A stretch of DNA of 64,000 bases from Lucifuga dentata (GCA_014773175.1 VXCM01000438.1:408492-472491), one strand, 5' to 3'; shown: positions 21,285 to 34,336, numbered from the stretch's first letter. Numbers and translations are program-made. Notes: generated by a model from the sequence alone, not told the origin.

Positions 21285-23434
21285 ATTCAGCTATGTAAGT
21301 TTGAGTGAATATTAATGTTATATTAGCAACGTAAAAACACATACATTTCCTATCTTAATAGTTTATGAACAAAGCACCTCGGAGCTGTCCTGATGAAAAA
21401 TGATCCTGATAAACTCATTCACCTTGTGAGCATTTTCTCTCCTTTTGCGCCCTGTTCAAGTTCCCACCTTGGTTTGTGCGTCATTGAACCCTGAATATCT
21501 GCTGACTCCACATGTCTGCCTTAGCGGTCCCAGTACTGCTGGCCTCTTTTCCTTTTTCCCTGCTGGAAAGCTCTTAGGTGCAGTGTTCAGAGCTGAATCC
21601 TCCCCATACTTCCCTGTTCTTCTAAGAGTCCGGTACAGAGGAGAGAGTGAAGGAGAGCAGAGACTGGGGTTCACAACCACAAATAAGAAACTTGAGCAGA
21701 ACTTACATCAAGCTGCAACACTATTCCCCTACCAAACATAAACATCTGATATGAAAAAGATTTAAGTCTGATTATACAACACAGCAACACGACAATCTGT
21801 TCCATTAACCATCTCACTTTTTATCAGTCATTGTGCTACAGAAACCAATCCTTAAGAGGATCCCACATGCTCCCAAGCTGTATAAATTTGCATCAGTAGT
21901 TAGTGCTGGTGCTCCTGTGGTGATGAAATATAGCTTTGTCTCCCAAGTGCTACTCTTTAACATTCAAGGCACACTGTGTGTAGATGAGAGTGACAGTGAA
22001 TACTGTGGTACATTTAGGTTACAAAGACAGAACAGTAACTTTCAGTTGGGCTGCATATGTTGCCTGTATATGACCACAAAACATTTGAACTAGACATGCT
22101 TTTGTTTTTCTTCAAAAGGAGCCATTTTTGCTATATATAATACCACAAGTGGACATTGCCTGTTCCTGGTTTTAAAGGTTATTTCTATTTATATCTAAGA
22201 AAAAGCAGAACAATTTTTGTCAAAGTGCATAAATATTCAATGATGATTTTAACTACATAAAACCTGGAGATATACCTACAAGTCAGAATTACTTGTGACT
22301 TTACATGTGTTACCACAAGGGGATTGACATTCTTAAGGCCAAGCATTTAAGACACACATAGATGTCAGAAGTTAAATTTAACTAATTAGATGTCTTGAGC
22401 ATAATAAACCAAAGATATAAACCATGATGAGAAACGCTTTATTCCACTGTGAATCCATATCGTGGTGTAGGAAAGAGGTTGTGCAGCAATGATATCTGTG
22501 TGTAATTATGTCTGACTTTCCTCATATAAAATTGCAAATGAGTGTGTGTTTGTGTCAATGACAAATGGCTTTGATTTCAGACTTGTAATTGAGTGCCGTC
22601 TTTGTAAACATGCTGGTAATATGTCTTAATGAGGATCTATCTTGTCTCATTAGTTAGAGTAGTTAGAGAGATACTAGTTTGTTTGTCACATTACATTAGC
22701 TGCTACTTTTGTCTAGGGATTTACTGTGAACAGTAAATTCAGAAAAGCCAACACCTCATCCCTTCAAATCAAACACTTAATGCTCTTATAAAGGTCTGAT
22801 GAATTCTAAAATGTCTGCAGTGCTGTGAGCTGCTTTTTGGAGGTTGCTGAGTGCCTCTTCATCCAGCCAGAATAAAGCATTCAAATCACTGACATGATTA
22901 AAAAAAAAAAAAAAAAAAAGCAAAAGCAGTTATCCGACTGCACACATGGCACCTTCATACTGTGCTTCCATCCCATGATGCATTGCAGAAAGCACCCATC
23001 TGCCTTTGCCTTTGTCCTTCTAGCAACCTGAATACAATCCCAGGATGGAAATGTCCTCCACTTCCTAGCGTGCATATACAGGCACACCTCAAACTGGATG
23101 TATGTAACATTACACAAAGAGATTAGGCACAGTACCTACCATTGCCACATTTGACTTTATTGCTTACCTTACCTACTATACTTTTCTGGTCTTGTTTTTA
23201 CTTGCATAGTGATTAATCTTTTTTACTAGTGGATCAAATTTGTACCCATGTTTGCTTTTAATTTATTGGCCTTGGGCAGGTTTCAGGGCAACACTGATGC
23301 CTCTTTAGAATGTTTTTATGTGTCTATTCTGTTTCTAATGTTCTAATTGTAATAATGGTTTTAAAGATTTCATGTGATAAGACCAGACTATTTTCCCCTT
23401 ATGGTATTAGCTAATAAATAAATACACCCAACTG

Positions 23435-23488
<54 letters not shown>

Positions 23489-23540
23489 CATCTATCTATC
23501 TATCTATCTATCTATCTATTCTATTCTATTCTATTCTATC
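23435..23540. repeat. (TATC)n then (CTATT)n microsatellite
   Basis: About 21 TATC units with a single ATCC interruption, ending in five CTATT units. A nearby TAGC-rich stretch continues the low complexity to about 23573. Confidence 0.95.
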
Positions 23541-23704
23541 AGCTGCCTGACTAGCTAGTTAGTTAGCTAGCTAGATCTGTGTTGACAAATTGAACCAAAA
23601 GAAGAAAAAGGTTATAGTTTATTTTTATAGTGTATTGGAATGAACTGGAAAAAATGGCTGCCTGGAAAGTAGGAAAAACAATTCTAAAATGTAATGCTCT
23701 GGTA

Positions 23705-23789
23705 GTATGCTTTGGAAAATGGTTGGCAATAATGCAATGTGGTAGTATTTATTGGGCTCAAACATGCAAAACCACTGGTATGGTCCTTT
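23705..23789 (+). mobile_element. truncated right end of the TTAA-flanked palindromic element
   Basis: The segment TTATTGGGCTCAAACATGCA, then CCACTGGTATGGTCCTTTA, matches the terminal arms of the elements at 31587 and 58605. No matching left arm is found upstream, and the expected TTAA at the end reads TTAG. This is a decayed or one-ended copy. Confidence 0.65.
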
Positions 23790-25012
23790 AGTCCGGCAAG
23801 CAGCGATTTGGTTTTTGGAAGACAACAGTTGGAAAGAGCTAATCTGCTTTTGTGCAATATTACAAAAATATATTTCATATAGAAAGGGGAACTGTTTTTA
23901 AAATCATGACAACATATGCAAAACACTGGTTAACTACACTGATAAGGAGGGGGAAAATACAAGTAACATGCATGCAACACAGTGAGGTAAAGCTGAAATT
24001 CTTTCTCAGAGTTTTTCTATTATTTTGTCTTCCAGCTGTACTAAGCATGTAGCATGGGTAAAATGGGTCAGAGACGAGTCTGGTCTCATCAAAACTCTGA
24101 TGCCGTCGTGGTTGGAGCCGTTCTTCTCTTGTGCTCAGCTTCATTAAACACCACTCAACTCTTTCCTCTCCAGGCTCATGAGTAGCAGCCGTGTGAACAT
24201 GGAGAGTGTTTGAAGTGTGAGGGAAGTGAAAATGCCCTGCGAATGTGGCAGCAACAGTTTTCTTGACACAGTAAAGTCGAGGTAATGTACTGAGTTGATG
24301 TGCCTTTGAACTGGAGGAGTTGTTTACCTGCACAGAAAGGTGCTACTAAATGACAGCGGTAATAACTGCAGTCTTCACTCTGGCAGCTAATCTGCCATTA
24401 GGAACCTGCTCTGAAGTGGAATTTTGTGCTTCAAAGTGGCTGATAATGATAATGGATTCAAATGAATCGCCCTGTATTAGAGCAAATGTGAAGTTCAGCT
24501 TTTTAATCCCTTTTATCTTATTTCAAGTGTGAGTTGTGTGCTTTCTGGCTTTGTGTTTGGCTAAAGATGTGCTGCAGCTCTGGCCAACTTTCATCTGCGG
24601 TGATAGGCAGGTACAGACTGGCACACAAATCGGCCTAATTGGCTGAAGCCTTGCCACCGGTGTTGCCTGTAGCTGCGGATCACCAAAGGCCCTCTGGCAT
24701 CCAGCTTCTGGTTTTAAAATGCCGTGTTCAACTCGCACAGGTCTGCTCTAACAAGCAGCAGCATTTACCTCAAGTCTGTAAAAAAGAGGATTCTTCTTTT
24801 GTCTTTGTTGCAGAGAGGTTTCTTTCGCCTCTCTCTGCCATTTGTATTTTCAAAGTGTTCTCCTATAGCTCATTTTCAAGCTCTGTATTTGCTGTAGGAA
24901 GCAGATATTAGAAGTGCATTCGAGCCACATGTGGATGATATGACATGTATTGAAATATTTCCAGCACAGCCAACATACAACATACCATTATTTTTTTGTC
25001 AGCAGTGAGTAT

Positions 25013-25150
25013 CAGAGTTAGAAAGTAAATAAGTACTGTATCTTAGTGTAGTTTTAATGTACTTGTACTTTATTTGAATATTTTCATTTTGTACTCATTT
25101 CTACACTTTTTAACCTCTTTGTTACTTGTTGCTTATCAGATTCACTTTAT
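25013..25150 (+). mobile_element. degenerate ACTTTTACTTAAGT-family fragment
   Basis: AAGTACTGTATCTTAGTGTA, then GTACTTGTACTTTATTTGAA, then TTTCATTTTGTACTCATTTC follow the left half of the dispersed repeat in order. No right end was recognised nearby. Confidence 0.45.
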
Positions 25151-28100
25151 GAATTCAAAAACAGATATTGTCAGGTAGATACCTTTAATCAGTTTCAAAC
25201 ATTATCTCAAGAGTATTAGAATATTGAAGCGGATGGAGGATGATTTGGCTGAAGGTTTTTGCATCCTCAATTTTATAGATTTTTATTATTTTAGTCCAGT
25301 GTTTTCAAGGGAAAGGCATCAATTTCTTCACCAACAGATCGTAATGCGATGTAGTGCATGAAGATTGCTGACTGAGACATTAAATGTGTTGAATTTATAA
25401 GTTTTTCTTTCTCTGCTGCCCTTGCTGTTATTCATGTTATTCTCTCCACCTACACACATTACCCTGAATGCAACAGTGTTACATCTGGTCTTATCAAAGT
25501 TATTTTGGGAAACATTTGAAGTAACTATGTGATGGACTAGAAGGCACGGCAGGTTCAGGGAAAGTGGGCGCATTAAAAAAGTAAATTGCAACTCTTCATG
25601 TCAAAATGCAGAAACTCCTGGAATCACTCAACAACACAGTAAGAAAATTAACAAACCAAGAGTCAGTTTGTCTTTTAGCATTAAGGATTTCAGTTTTTTT
25701 GTGGTTTTGCTGCCTGTAAGTGCTCACTATGCTAATTCTCTGTACTTTAACAGAGCTAATGGAGTAATCAAGGTTCCTAATGTAATCAGCCTTTAACATG
25801 GGGATTGGTTTAAATCATTCAGCCAGTCAGCTGACCTTTTTTTTTCTTTTTTTACAAACAGACATTTGCTTACCCTTCATGCTATCACACACACCCTTAC
25901 ACCTGATATCAGTGAGCGCTGCGCCTTATTTATAATTAATTACAGTGAATTTGAGTGTGTGTGCTTGAATGGAGAGATGTCAGTAAGTACTCCAAGTGGT
26001 TTCATCAGGCACTGAGAACGAGGCCTCAGGCAGATTGTCAAAGGACCATGAAGACTTTTTATCATCAGCTGACAGTACAACTCTTGTGAGATTTATTTTT
26101 CTAAATGCTTTGACTCACAGGAAGAAAGAGAACTTGGAAAGATCTGTGCTCTTCTCTTGTGCATTTCACTAGGTGGCACACTGATCAAAGTTATTTGAGA
26201 TCTGTGTCAGGCACGTTACAAGGTTTGACTGATAAGTTCTGAGCCTAGCTTAGAAAGATCAAACTCAGCCATGTTTTAAATATTTACAGAACAGAATAAT
26301 AGAATCTCCTTAGCAAACTTCCTGCAATGCTGCTGGTGGGATTTTTATCCCAGTTTCATTGTAGTCCTTTTCTTTGCGGTCAAAAAAAAGTCCACAGCTG
26401 ATATGACATCATCATCTAAGGCCAGACAGGTTTCAGATAAAGCTTTTTTCATGTATAGGAAGAGATGAAAGTCTGAGGACAGATACAGCATTCACATTCT
26501 CGTAGTTTGTGCATCTCACATAACTTGCAGATGCATGGTACCTGTGGCAGTTTGTAAATTATAAGTTAGTTATATTTCATATAGCAGTTTGTTTAAAAAA
26601 AAATCACCAAAGAAGGCATAGCACCTTCTTATTAAATATTACGTCTTGCTCCATTTATTATGTGTCAGGATCAGAACTTATCAATCAACCCGTGTTCACC
26701 TACCTTGGCTTTGTTTCTATTTTCGATGATCATGTTTTGATTATACTTCACTCATGTGTCTCATAGAGGTCAGAAATGACTCACAGGGATCAGAACTGAC
26801 CTGTGGCATTATAAAAATCACTTTAAATGAAACAGAAACAGAAACAGGATTTTTTGTTTGGCTATAATTAGTTATGTTACACTTTATTTAATATGCTGTA
26901 ATCATCCTTTAAAAGTGAAGGTGAGATCAGACATATTCATTCCACAAGCCTGTTCTAACCTGTTCAGTTACTGTGGAGTAATTTCTCAAAGTATTTCATG
27001 CCCTCAGTTACTTTGGCGTGGCAGTTTCAGGTTGGACGCGTGCATCTGAGTATGTCTGTGTCACTTCCTGGGAATGCAGCTCTTCAGGCCACTGACAATA
27101 TGCTCGGAGAGAAACATTTCCATGGCATGTGGGTGCAAAATGTATCAAAGTAACCAGGTGGTGGCAATGTTGCTGTGCTCAAAAAGTGATCCCTGTGAAA
27201 TCCCTGCATCTGCTTCAGCTTTGGCTGTCAGATACGTCTCTCTTCACTCCAAACTTCTTCAGCATTTCTACCCAGGCTTAATATTAGAAAAACACAGAAA
27301 CAAGGTTTATATACATTACAGATTGCATACAGAAGAGGCAAAATGTTGTTTTTCGTTTCAAAATATTTTTTATTAAGAAAGATATAACATATTGTATATA
27401 CACCAACAAAGACATATACAAAAAATCTAAACAAGAATGTCAGTATTCAGTGACATCATCAAAAAAAAAAAAAAAAAAAAAAAACCTTTCCCCAACCTGT
27501 CTCTTCAAATACAGGTGACATACACCTCGTGGGAAAAATAAAAAATAAAAAAAGGAGAGGGGAGGAGTTCAGAAAAATAGATAATTAGGCAAAATGCAAA
27601 CCTTAATTGTAATATTCAAAGAAGGCATTAATAAATATGCTCACAAAGTCATTCCTTCCCTAGATATGTCACAAAATGTTGCCAAACCTTGTTAACGTGT
27701 TCAAATCTGTCATTAAGAAAAAATCTTATTCTTTCATCTTGAAAGAAAATATTGTTTTTGAAGGATAATGTTGCAGATTATGGGAAGTGAAAAAGTCTAA
27801 AACAATATCCCATATTAAATCTAAGAAATGTTTGATTAGCCGTTAGACATTTTCAGATTTAATAATTACTTTTATTCTGTCTCTTATAAAAGACTCAATC
27901 TTCATGTTGGAATTCTGTGCTGATAAGTTTGAAATTACTGTTATCTATTCGTGTCCTTCGTGTTCACAAAGCTACAGCACTATAAATAGTGTTCTGTTTA
28001 TTAGTAGTGTATTAGTTTTTAAAACACTCTACTTAAAATCTTTCCCCTTGAATGCTTTGCAGATGTTAATAACACAGACAGATTAAATTACAGTGAGTTT

Positions 28101-29805
28101 ACACATTAGGAGACTTGAAACAGTAGGCTTCATTTACTTGGAGGATCTGTGATGTGGGCAATAAAACAGTTTATGGGAAAATTAGTTTTGAAAGTGAGGC
28201 AGGAAGTAGGGAAGTTTAAAAACTGTGGTTGTATAAAGTCACACAGAGCTGATACGGAGCAGTTTTCCCTTGTTGCTGTATGTTGATTTAGATTTGATGT
28301 TGATGTATGTTGATTTAAAGATCCTTCAGGTAAACTGAAGATGGTTTCCTTCAGTCTTTATTGTCAGCTTTGAGATGTCAAATAACAGAAAATTATGTTT
28401 GAGGGCAGTTTCATTAAGCCTGACAAATTAAATCTTCACATTCATTGAAATTTTCCAGTATTAAGAACCTCAAGGCTTGAAACCTTCAGAGGAATGTTAA
28501 AATATTTGAGAAATGAGGAACCTTGTGCTTTAATTTTTCAGGTTACTGTATTAGAATTGTCGTATGCTGAGGAGAATATATTGATAAAGAGTGCATTTAT
28601 TTATTCAAATGTATGTAAATACTGTACAGTATATGCCAAGTATACATCATATGAAAAACTGAATTACTGTATATGCAGTGTGATATAGGTTTGGTAATGG
28701 TTTTGGTGATTTGCAGGTGGAAAGACTAAATTTGGCTAAATTTGATGGAAAAGTGAGTTCTTAGACATCTACGTTACATTTAACTGTTTCAACAACATTG
28801 ACAATAATTGTGTATTTGAACCACTGGTATAACATGCTCAATTAAAATGACAATGTGTAGTTACTGTGGGTTTTTTTTTTTTTTTTTTTTTATGAATTTC
28901 GACCTTTTGGACCAAATTTAGCCTGTTTTTAACCTAGATGTCTAGACGTATTTCTTACAAATAATTTAAACCATGCTTGCCATGGAAATCTCTAGTAAAC
29001 CATCAGATGATATTTTATGTCTATTTCCAATAGATTGTCTTGCAGTTTTACTTTTGATTTACTTAATTAGCCAATTTGATGACATCGTTGATATGCATTA
29101 TCTATTATAACTATTACAACCTCAGATCCAGCTAGTGTGTGATGATCATTTAAAAAAAAACAAAACAAAAAACAAAAAACAGATGCATTACAGTAAATCA
29201 GTATTTCATACTTACCATTGGCCACCAGTTGTTTTCTGTTATATCTTGTTAATATTTTCCTGTTTACATGCAATAAATCAAAGAAGGAAGTAGAAAAATA
29301 TTTGTAAAATTTCTCTGTGGAACTGGTTTAATTGAGCCTATTTGGAGGCAGTTGTGATCTGAGCATACAGTTTGTTCCCAAACAAGCCAAAACATGCCTG
29401 TTGCATTGTGGGAACTTTGTAAATGAGTCTGTGATGAGGACTTGAGGATAGAGGAGAGGCGAGCAGAGTGGGATGTCTGGCTGTTTGCCACCGCTCCAGT
29501 CTGCCTGATTGTTTTGGGCAGATTCTGTGATTCCTCAGAGCTTCAGTTTGGGGGAACATGATGACACGGGGAATGCAGAACCCATTCAATGTGTTTTCCA
29601 TGGAGGTCAGTCTCCTAAAATCCACTGTCACAGTGATGAACACCATGTTCCCATGTTCCCAGATTTGTCAAATAAATGCAGACAAAGCTCAGCACACACA
29701 AAAGCCTCCATCTGCTCTGCATCAGAAATGAGTGGACACTAGCCAGAGGGAAAGATCAAATGCTTTGTGAGGAAGTGTGGATCCATGACATCAGAGTGCA
29801 ATGCA

Positions 29806-29825
29806 ATGTGTGTGTGTGTGTTTGT

Positions 29826-29874
<49 letters not shown>
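29806..29874. repeat. (TG)n then (GA)n microsatellite
   Basis: A short TG tract followed by about 23 GA units. Confidence 0.95.
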
Positions 29875-29877
<3 letters not shown>

Positions 29878-31586
29878 GCTTTATGAAACTTGGATGGGGT
29901 ATAAAATCCTCTATTGATGATGCACAGTAGGCTTATGTTGCAGCGAAGGATTGTAAAATAAATGCTGTTTTCCTGACAGCTCCACAAAGCCGTCGGACTC
30001 TTTCTGCCTTTCAGAGACACTGAACTTTGTGTTCCTTAGAGCAAAAGCGTCCAATTTCTTGGGGTGATTGCACCACAATCAGCTGCTGAATTGGACCCTC
30101 CTGTTGCATAGTGATGCAGAAAAATGATACCAACAAGAAAATTACAGGCTGCTGTTGATGCTGTCAGATACAGAGAAGGATTCAGTTATTTCTACACAAA
30201 GCAAACTCTGGGAAGCTATGATCGATCTCTCTAAATCTCTGTGCGTGAGCAACTTTATAGTTAACTCTCCACTGGGATGTTTTCCGAAGCTTCCGAATTT
30301 ATGTTTCCCAGCTTCCATCTGAAAGGTTTAGGCAGAATGCAGGATTTTCCTCAGCATGTCCGTGTTGTGTGTCCGTCGTAAGTCTAACTTAAATGTAGCC
30401 AAGTGTTTTCTATCAGAGACCCTCCTCTCCCATCATTTGGTCTGACTCTTTAGAGTCTGGAGCTGGAAGTGTGAAGTTCTTGGATCTTTCTCAAATATTG
30501 TTTTGGCAAAGGCTGTATCTCACTGATTCCGGTCCCCGAAGAAACCACAAACTCGTTTCATCATTTTCCCCAACTTCCTGGTGCATTCAAAACTCATTGA
30601 AATTTTGAATATATTTTAATTTATTGTCTATGGAAGCACTCCCTCAACATATTTTATGCAATTTCACACATTAACAAAGATCATACAAGGAAACAAGAAA
30701 AGACATTTTTTCCTGAGGAGACATTGCATTATGATATTTTTTTCATACCCACATTAGAGTCTCCTTTCAGCACTGTACAGGCTGGCAAAATACTAACATG
30801 CCTCATTAGAGTGCATTGTTGATGTTGTTTTGCTCCTGTGGGTGTGCACAAAGACTGTAATGAGCTGTCCACATCCCACAGTCACCAGCAATACTAGGAC
30901 ACCTGTGTGTGGGAGTTTGATTTGCAAAAAAGTACAATAACCCTCTGATTCTACTGATTGCACATGTTTGAGTTTACAGATGTGAATGAATACAAAGAGA
31001 TGGAGAACTTCCAGTATATGAGCATTTCTAAAATGTACAAAGTTCCTGTACCTAAACAGTAGCCATACAATGATGTGAAAAATAAATGAAAGACTTAGTG
31101 ATGGAGACATACTGTGCAAGTATTCATTAAAGAAAAGTGCTCTTCTTGATAATTAATGTTTTTTTTTTCATTGACATTCCTCTCGTAAAATTTTCTCTGA
31201 TGTGGGCTCTGTTATTAAAGCGCTTGAGTTCAGAAATAGTCATATTCACCAGGCGTTCTGAACACTGGCAGTATATATTGTATTTAATCAGCCATGTGAA
31301 AACTGAATTTGACACTTCGTTACTGATTTCTCAGTGTGGATCTCACACCCCCATATTCTCAGTGTGATGTGCTTTGCTCTGATCAGAAGAATATTTAATG
31401 CTCACCTTCCGACCTAAACTGCTGCCAACTGCTGATTAGTGATCTCACCTGCTGACATGGAGTCTAATATACTTTAGCATTGCGTAATGTTTCTACTATA
31501 TACAGTACATTGAATACTATTGCCTGAGACCATGTGTTATAGTACTATTGGACTATCGTTAAATCGAAGAAACTACTTTTACTTAA

Positions 31587-32125
31587 AGAAAAATACTGCC
31601 AATTTAGCATGTTTGAGCCCAATAAATACAATCTGCATACATGTTACATTACTGACAAAAATATTTTCCAAAATATACTACTGGAGCAGTGAATTTTAAA
31701 TGTTTTCCTACCTTCCAGCATGCTATAAAAATCAACTTGTAGACACTTGGAAAGTGCTTGAGATCAGTAATCAATCACAGCAAATACTATGTCCATAAAG
31801 TTTATTGTCAAAGTAACTTAATTTAACTGATCCAACATGAAGCTGCATAGAAGCAAATGTTTGTCAGGGAATATAGTTCCAGGAGAAGACAGCTTTTACT
31901 GAGAAATTAAAATGACTGGGCCTTCTACATGTAGTGCAAAAGTGTTAGCAAGCGAGACATTTAATTTTTAAGGTGGTTGTATCACCTTAACATTTGATTT
32001 TAACAGATTAGGGGATTCGGAAAAATAACAGGAAAACTAAGATATGGGTTTAGGTTTTGGAAATTGTTTGTCAGCAACATAACGTGTCTGCTGGGTAGTA
32101 TATGCAAAATCGCTGGTATGGTCCT
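31587..32125. mobile_element. TTAA-flanked palindromic non-autonomous DNA transposon, nested copy
   Basis: TTAA at 31583-31586 and 32126-32129 flank 539 bp whose ends are inverted. The left arm reads AGAAAAATACTGCCAATTTA, then GCATGTTTGAGCCCAATAAAT; the right arm read backward gives AGGACCATACCAGCGATTTT. Removing the element and one TTAA restores CTACTTTTACTTAAGTAAAA, the right end of the common ACTTTTACTTAAGT repeat, so TTAA was duplicated on insertion. TTAA duplication is the hallmark of piggyBac transposases, but the terminal bases are not the usual piggyBac CCC, so the class stays open. It has no coding capacity. Confidence 0.8.
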
Positions 32126-32129
32126 TTAA

Positions 32130-32162
32130 GTAAAAGATTTGATTACTTCTTCCACCATTGCA
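32130..32162 (+). mobile_element. right end of an ACTTTTACTTAAGT-family element interrupted by the TTAA element
   Basis: GTAAAAGATTTGATTACTTC, then TTCCACCATTG matches the right terminus of the family. Its missing piece, CTACTTTTACTTAA, lies at 31573-31586 on the far side of the inserted element. Sequence further left is too degraded to recognise. Confidence 0.7.
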
Positions 32163-32573
32163 TCAGAGTTGATATCAGAGCAAATGACAGGATGTACTGA
32201 AATGAAATTGAAAGTGTAGCAGGGAGGAAATGGTGTGTCTGTTCTCTGACAGCATGTTATTATCAACAGCACCGTCTGACTGTCTTTGAGGCAGAGGTAC
32301 ACCTTGTAAATACTGAATGTGAAATTAGAATCCTATCGTCAAACCTCTGCCATAAACATTTTATCCCCCTGCATTGATTTGATGTATGCTGCAGTGGCTG
32401 CAGGGCTGCTGTGTGCTCATAAACATGCCTCTTTTTGCTGTGCTGCTGCACTTCAATAGAAGGCTGCAAGGTGCAGCCATAAATCTTTGATCGTTCTGCT
32501 GAAAAGCTGACCTTGACTGCCATCGGTGCCTGTGTGTCCCTCTGTCACACTCCCCTAAGATGACCTCGTAGCT

Positions 32574-32584
32574 GGTGTGTGTGC

Positions 32585-32620
<36 letters not shown>
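32574..32620. repeat. (GT)n microsatellite
   Basis: A GT tract with two GTGC interruptions near its start. Confidence 0.95.
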
Positions 32621-32625
<5 letters not shown>

Positions 32626-32783
32626 AGAAAGTTGTAACATTTTGGTAAGTTTAGGATGATATGATTTTATTCTTTCTATCTTTGTAAGTTATTCAGTCTG
32701 TTTTTCAGCTCGAGTGAACTTGAAGCGAGCGTGAACAGTTGACTAGATGACTAGATGGTTGAAACATGAACATTCCAAACATA

Positions 32784-33387
32784 CACGAACATGCCAAAGT
32801 TTGGAATCACCCGTAATTTTTAAATGTTTTTTTTTTTTTTTTTTTTAAAGAAATTGATGCTTTTATTCACCAAGGTAGCATTAAATTGATTTATAGCTAA
32901 GACTTTAACAATGTTGCAAATAGCTAGTACTGCTGGAAATGACTGGTTTATAATTATTCACAAAAACAGCAAAGCCCCGTTTTCAGCAGCTACTATTAGT
33001 ATTGTACTGATAGCCTTTTTTAGCGCCTCCTTAATGACATATTTAAATGCTAATTGTTATTAGAGACACCTTTGTAAGTGTGTTAGCACACCTAAAACCC
33101 ATTACTCTGTCCATATAAGCAGGAAAATCATCTTTACTTGGGTTGCACACTACTGGCATTCATAGTTCAGTTCAGTTCAGTTCTGGGTTCAGAAATGGCC
33201 AAAACCAAACAGCTTTCTCCAGAAACACATCACTCTATATTGTTGTTTTGCGAAATGAAAGTTATTCCATAGGTCAGATTTCTTGCAAAGGTGTCCACCA
33301 CTGTCTTGAGAGAAAAGGACAATTTGGATCTCACCAGGACAGGAAAAGAAGTGGAAGGCCCAACTTCCAAACGTTTGAACTCTAGTG
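32784..33387 (+). mobile_element. Tc1-like transposon relic, internally deleted
   Basis: TA dinucleotides at 32782-32783 and 33388-33389 flank inverted ends: left CACGAACATGCCAAAGTTTG, right read backward CACTAGAGTTCAAACGTTTG. Inside, about 33194-33360 is the start of a Tc1-family transposase in two frames: MAKTKQLSPETHHSILL, then, after a frameshift, LRNESYSIGQISCK and QFGSHQDRKRSGRP, which recall the N-terminal helix-turn-helix of fish Tc1-like transposases. The catalytic DDE region is missing, so it cannot encode a working enzyme. Confidence 0.8.
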
Positions 33388-33626
33388 TATGAGATTTCTT
33401 TTATTCATGCTTAACTAGTAAGAGTTCATATAAACAGCCTTAAAGTCTTTTTCTACTAGTTTTAATGACAAATATTTGTTGTGGCTAAGTTTTTATGCTC
33501 GTTTGTGGAAATCCTACTGAGGAATTTTCATTTATTATTATGTATTTATTATTATTTCATGTTTATTCATTTTATTTATTAAATTTATTGCATGATACTA
33601 GTAAACTTCAGTACATTATGCTCTGT

Positions 33627-33674
33627 GTGTGTGAGAGAGAGAGAGACAGTTTGTACCACATTTTGTATGTTTCT

Positions 33675-33719
<45 letters not shown>

Positions 33720-33720
33720 T
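33627..33720. repeat. (GT)(GA)n and (CT)n microsatellites
   Basis: A short GT/GA tract at 33627-33647 and a CT tract at about 33676-33720, separated by about 30 bases of unique sequence. Confidence 0.9.
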
Positions 33721-34178
33721 TCTTCCAGTTCAATTCCTGAGTTACATATTTCCAGTTTCAATCATACTGTATGTTTTCTCCCCACAGGGACTAACGTACG
33801 AGGCTAATGTAAACCTCAGAGCAACCTGTGCAATCTCAAACTTAAAAACCAACACGATTCTTGCTTTGTCTTTCTCCATGAAAAAATAGATTATATAAAT
33901 GGTGGAATAATACAGGATTTGTTTTACTGATGTCTATCTAGTCCCAAACAGGGATTATTCTGAAGAGAAAACCGCTGGTTGAATAGAGATCAGTGCCTTA
34001 GATCACTAAGTCTAACTCAGAAACACACAAAAGCCTAAAAACGAGTCTTTGATCCTTACGGTAGCAGAGGGGACCGCATATGAAGAGTGTGTTTCTGAGT
34101 ATTTCTGAGTGTGTATCTCTGCACGTTCATCCGCGTGTGTCCTTTTAGTGATCTGGGTCACCTCTGCCTCTTTTCCAG

Positions 34179-34336
34179 CCGTCCAATCTCTGAACAGCCT
34201 GAATGACCAGATCGCACAGTTCATGGTGAGCAGACCTTGTAGCCTGGCCGATGAAGACGAGGCCTTCATCCCTGGAGAGAGGGACACCTTGAGGAAGTCC
34301 ATGACCTTGATGAGACACCTGCTCGTCGATGCACAG
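34179..34336 (+). CDS. kazn: kazrin coding exon 2 (N-terminal linker and helix)
   Basis: 158 nt between acceptor CCTCTTTTCCAG and donor GCACAG|GTACAA. The first two bases complete a Thr codon begun in the previous exon; the exon ends in phase 0. It reads VQSLNSLNDQIAQFMVSRP, then CSLADEDEAFIPGERDTL, then RKSMTLMRHLLVDAQ. The ends look helical with regular Leu/Met/Ile spacing, and the middle is acidic and probably a loop. Codon use is GC-rich compared with the flanking intron, and the frame has no stop, supporting real coding sequence. It joins directly to GKILKMMEDNKQLA in the next exon. No catalytic motif is present, as expected for a scaffold. Confidence 0.85.

Larger units (their letters stand above)
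15020..34178 (+). other. kazn: kazn intron (19.2 kb)
   Basis: It starts GTGAGT and ends CTCTTTTCCAG. I find no coding exon in it. It holds many microsatellites, an N at 15503, one ACTTTTACTTAAGT-type element (about 20547-21246) and a weaker piece (25013-25150), a truncated end of the TTAA element (23705-23789), a full TTAA element (31587-32125) nested in another repeat, and a Tc1-like relic (32784-33387). The stretch 18700-19060 is low in simple repeats and holds ATGCAAAT-type sequence near 19001; it could be a regulatory element. Confidence 0.8.

Noticed and set aside
23435..23540. Regular short repeats that could be mistaken for an array of spaced repeats
   Set aside because: Pure tetranucleotide microsatellite without spacers; CRISPR arrays are not expected in an animal nuclear genome.
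23875..24333. 152-codon reading frame on the minus strand
   Set aside because: No similarity to any protein family I know, mixed composition, no splice or promoter support, and it lies inside a kazn intron. A frame of this length is expected by chance in 64 kb.
27340..27620. Possible 3' end of a LINE or retrocopy next to a poly-A run
   Set aside because: The AT-rich text and the A run are suggestive, but I could find no reverse-transcriptase remnant or target-site duplication.
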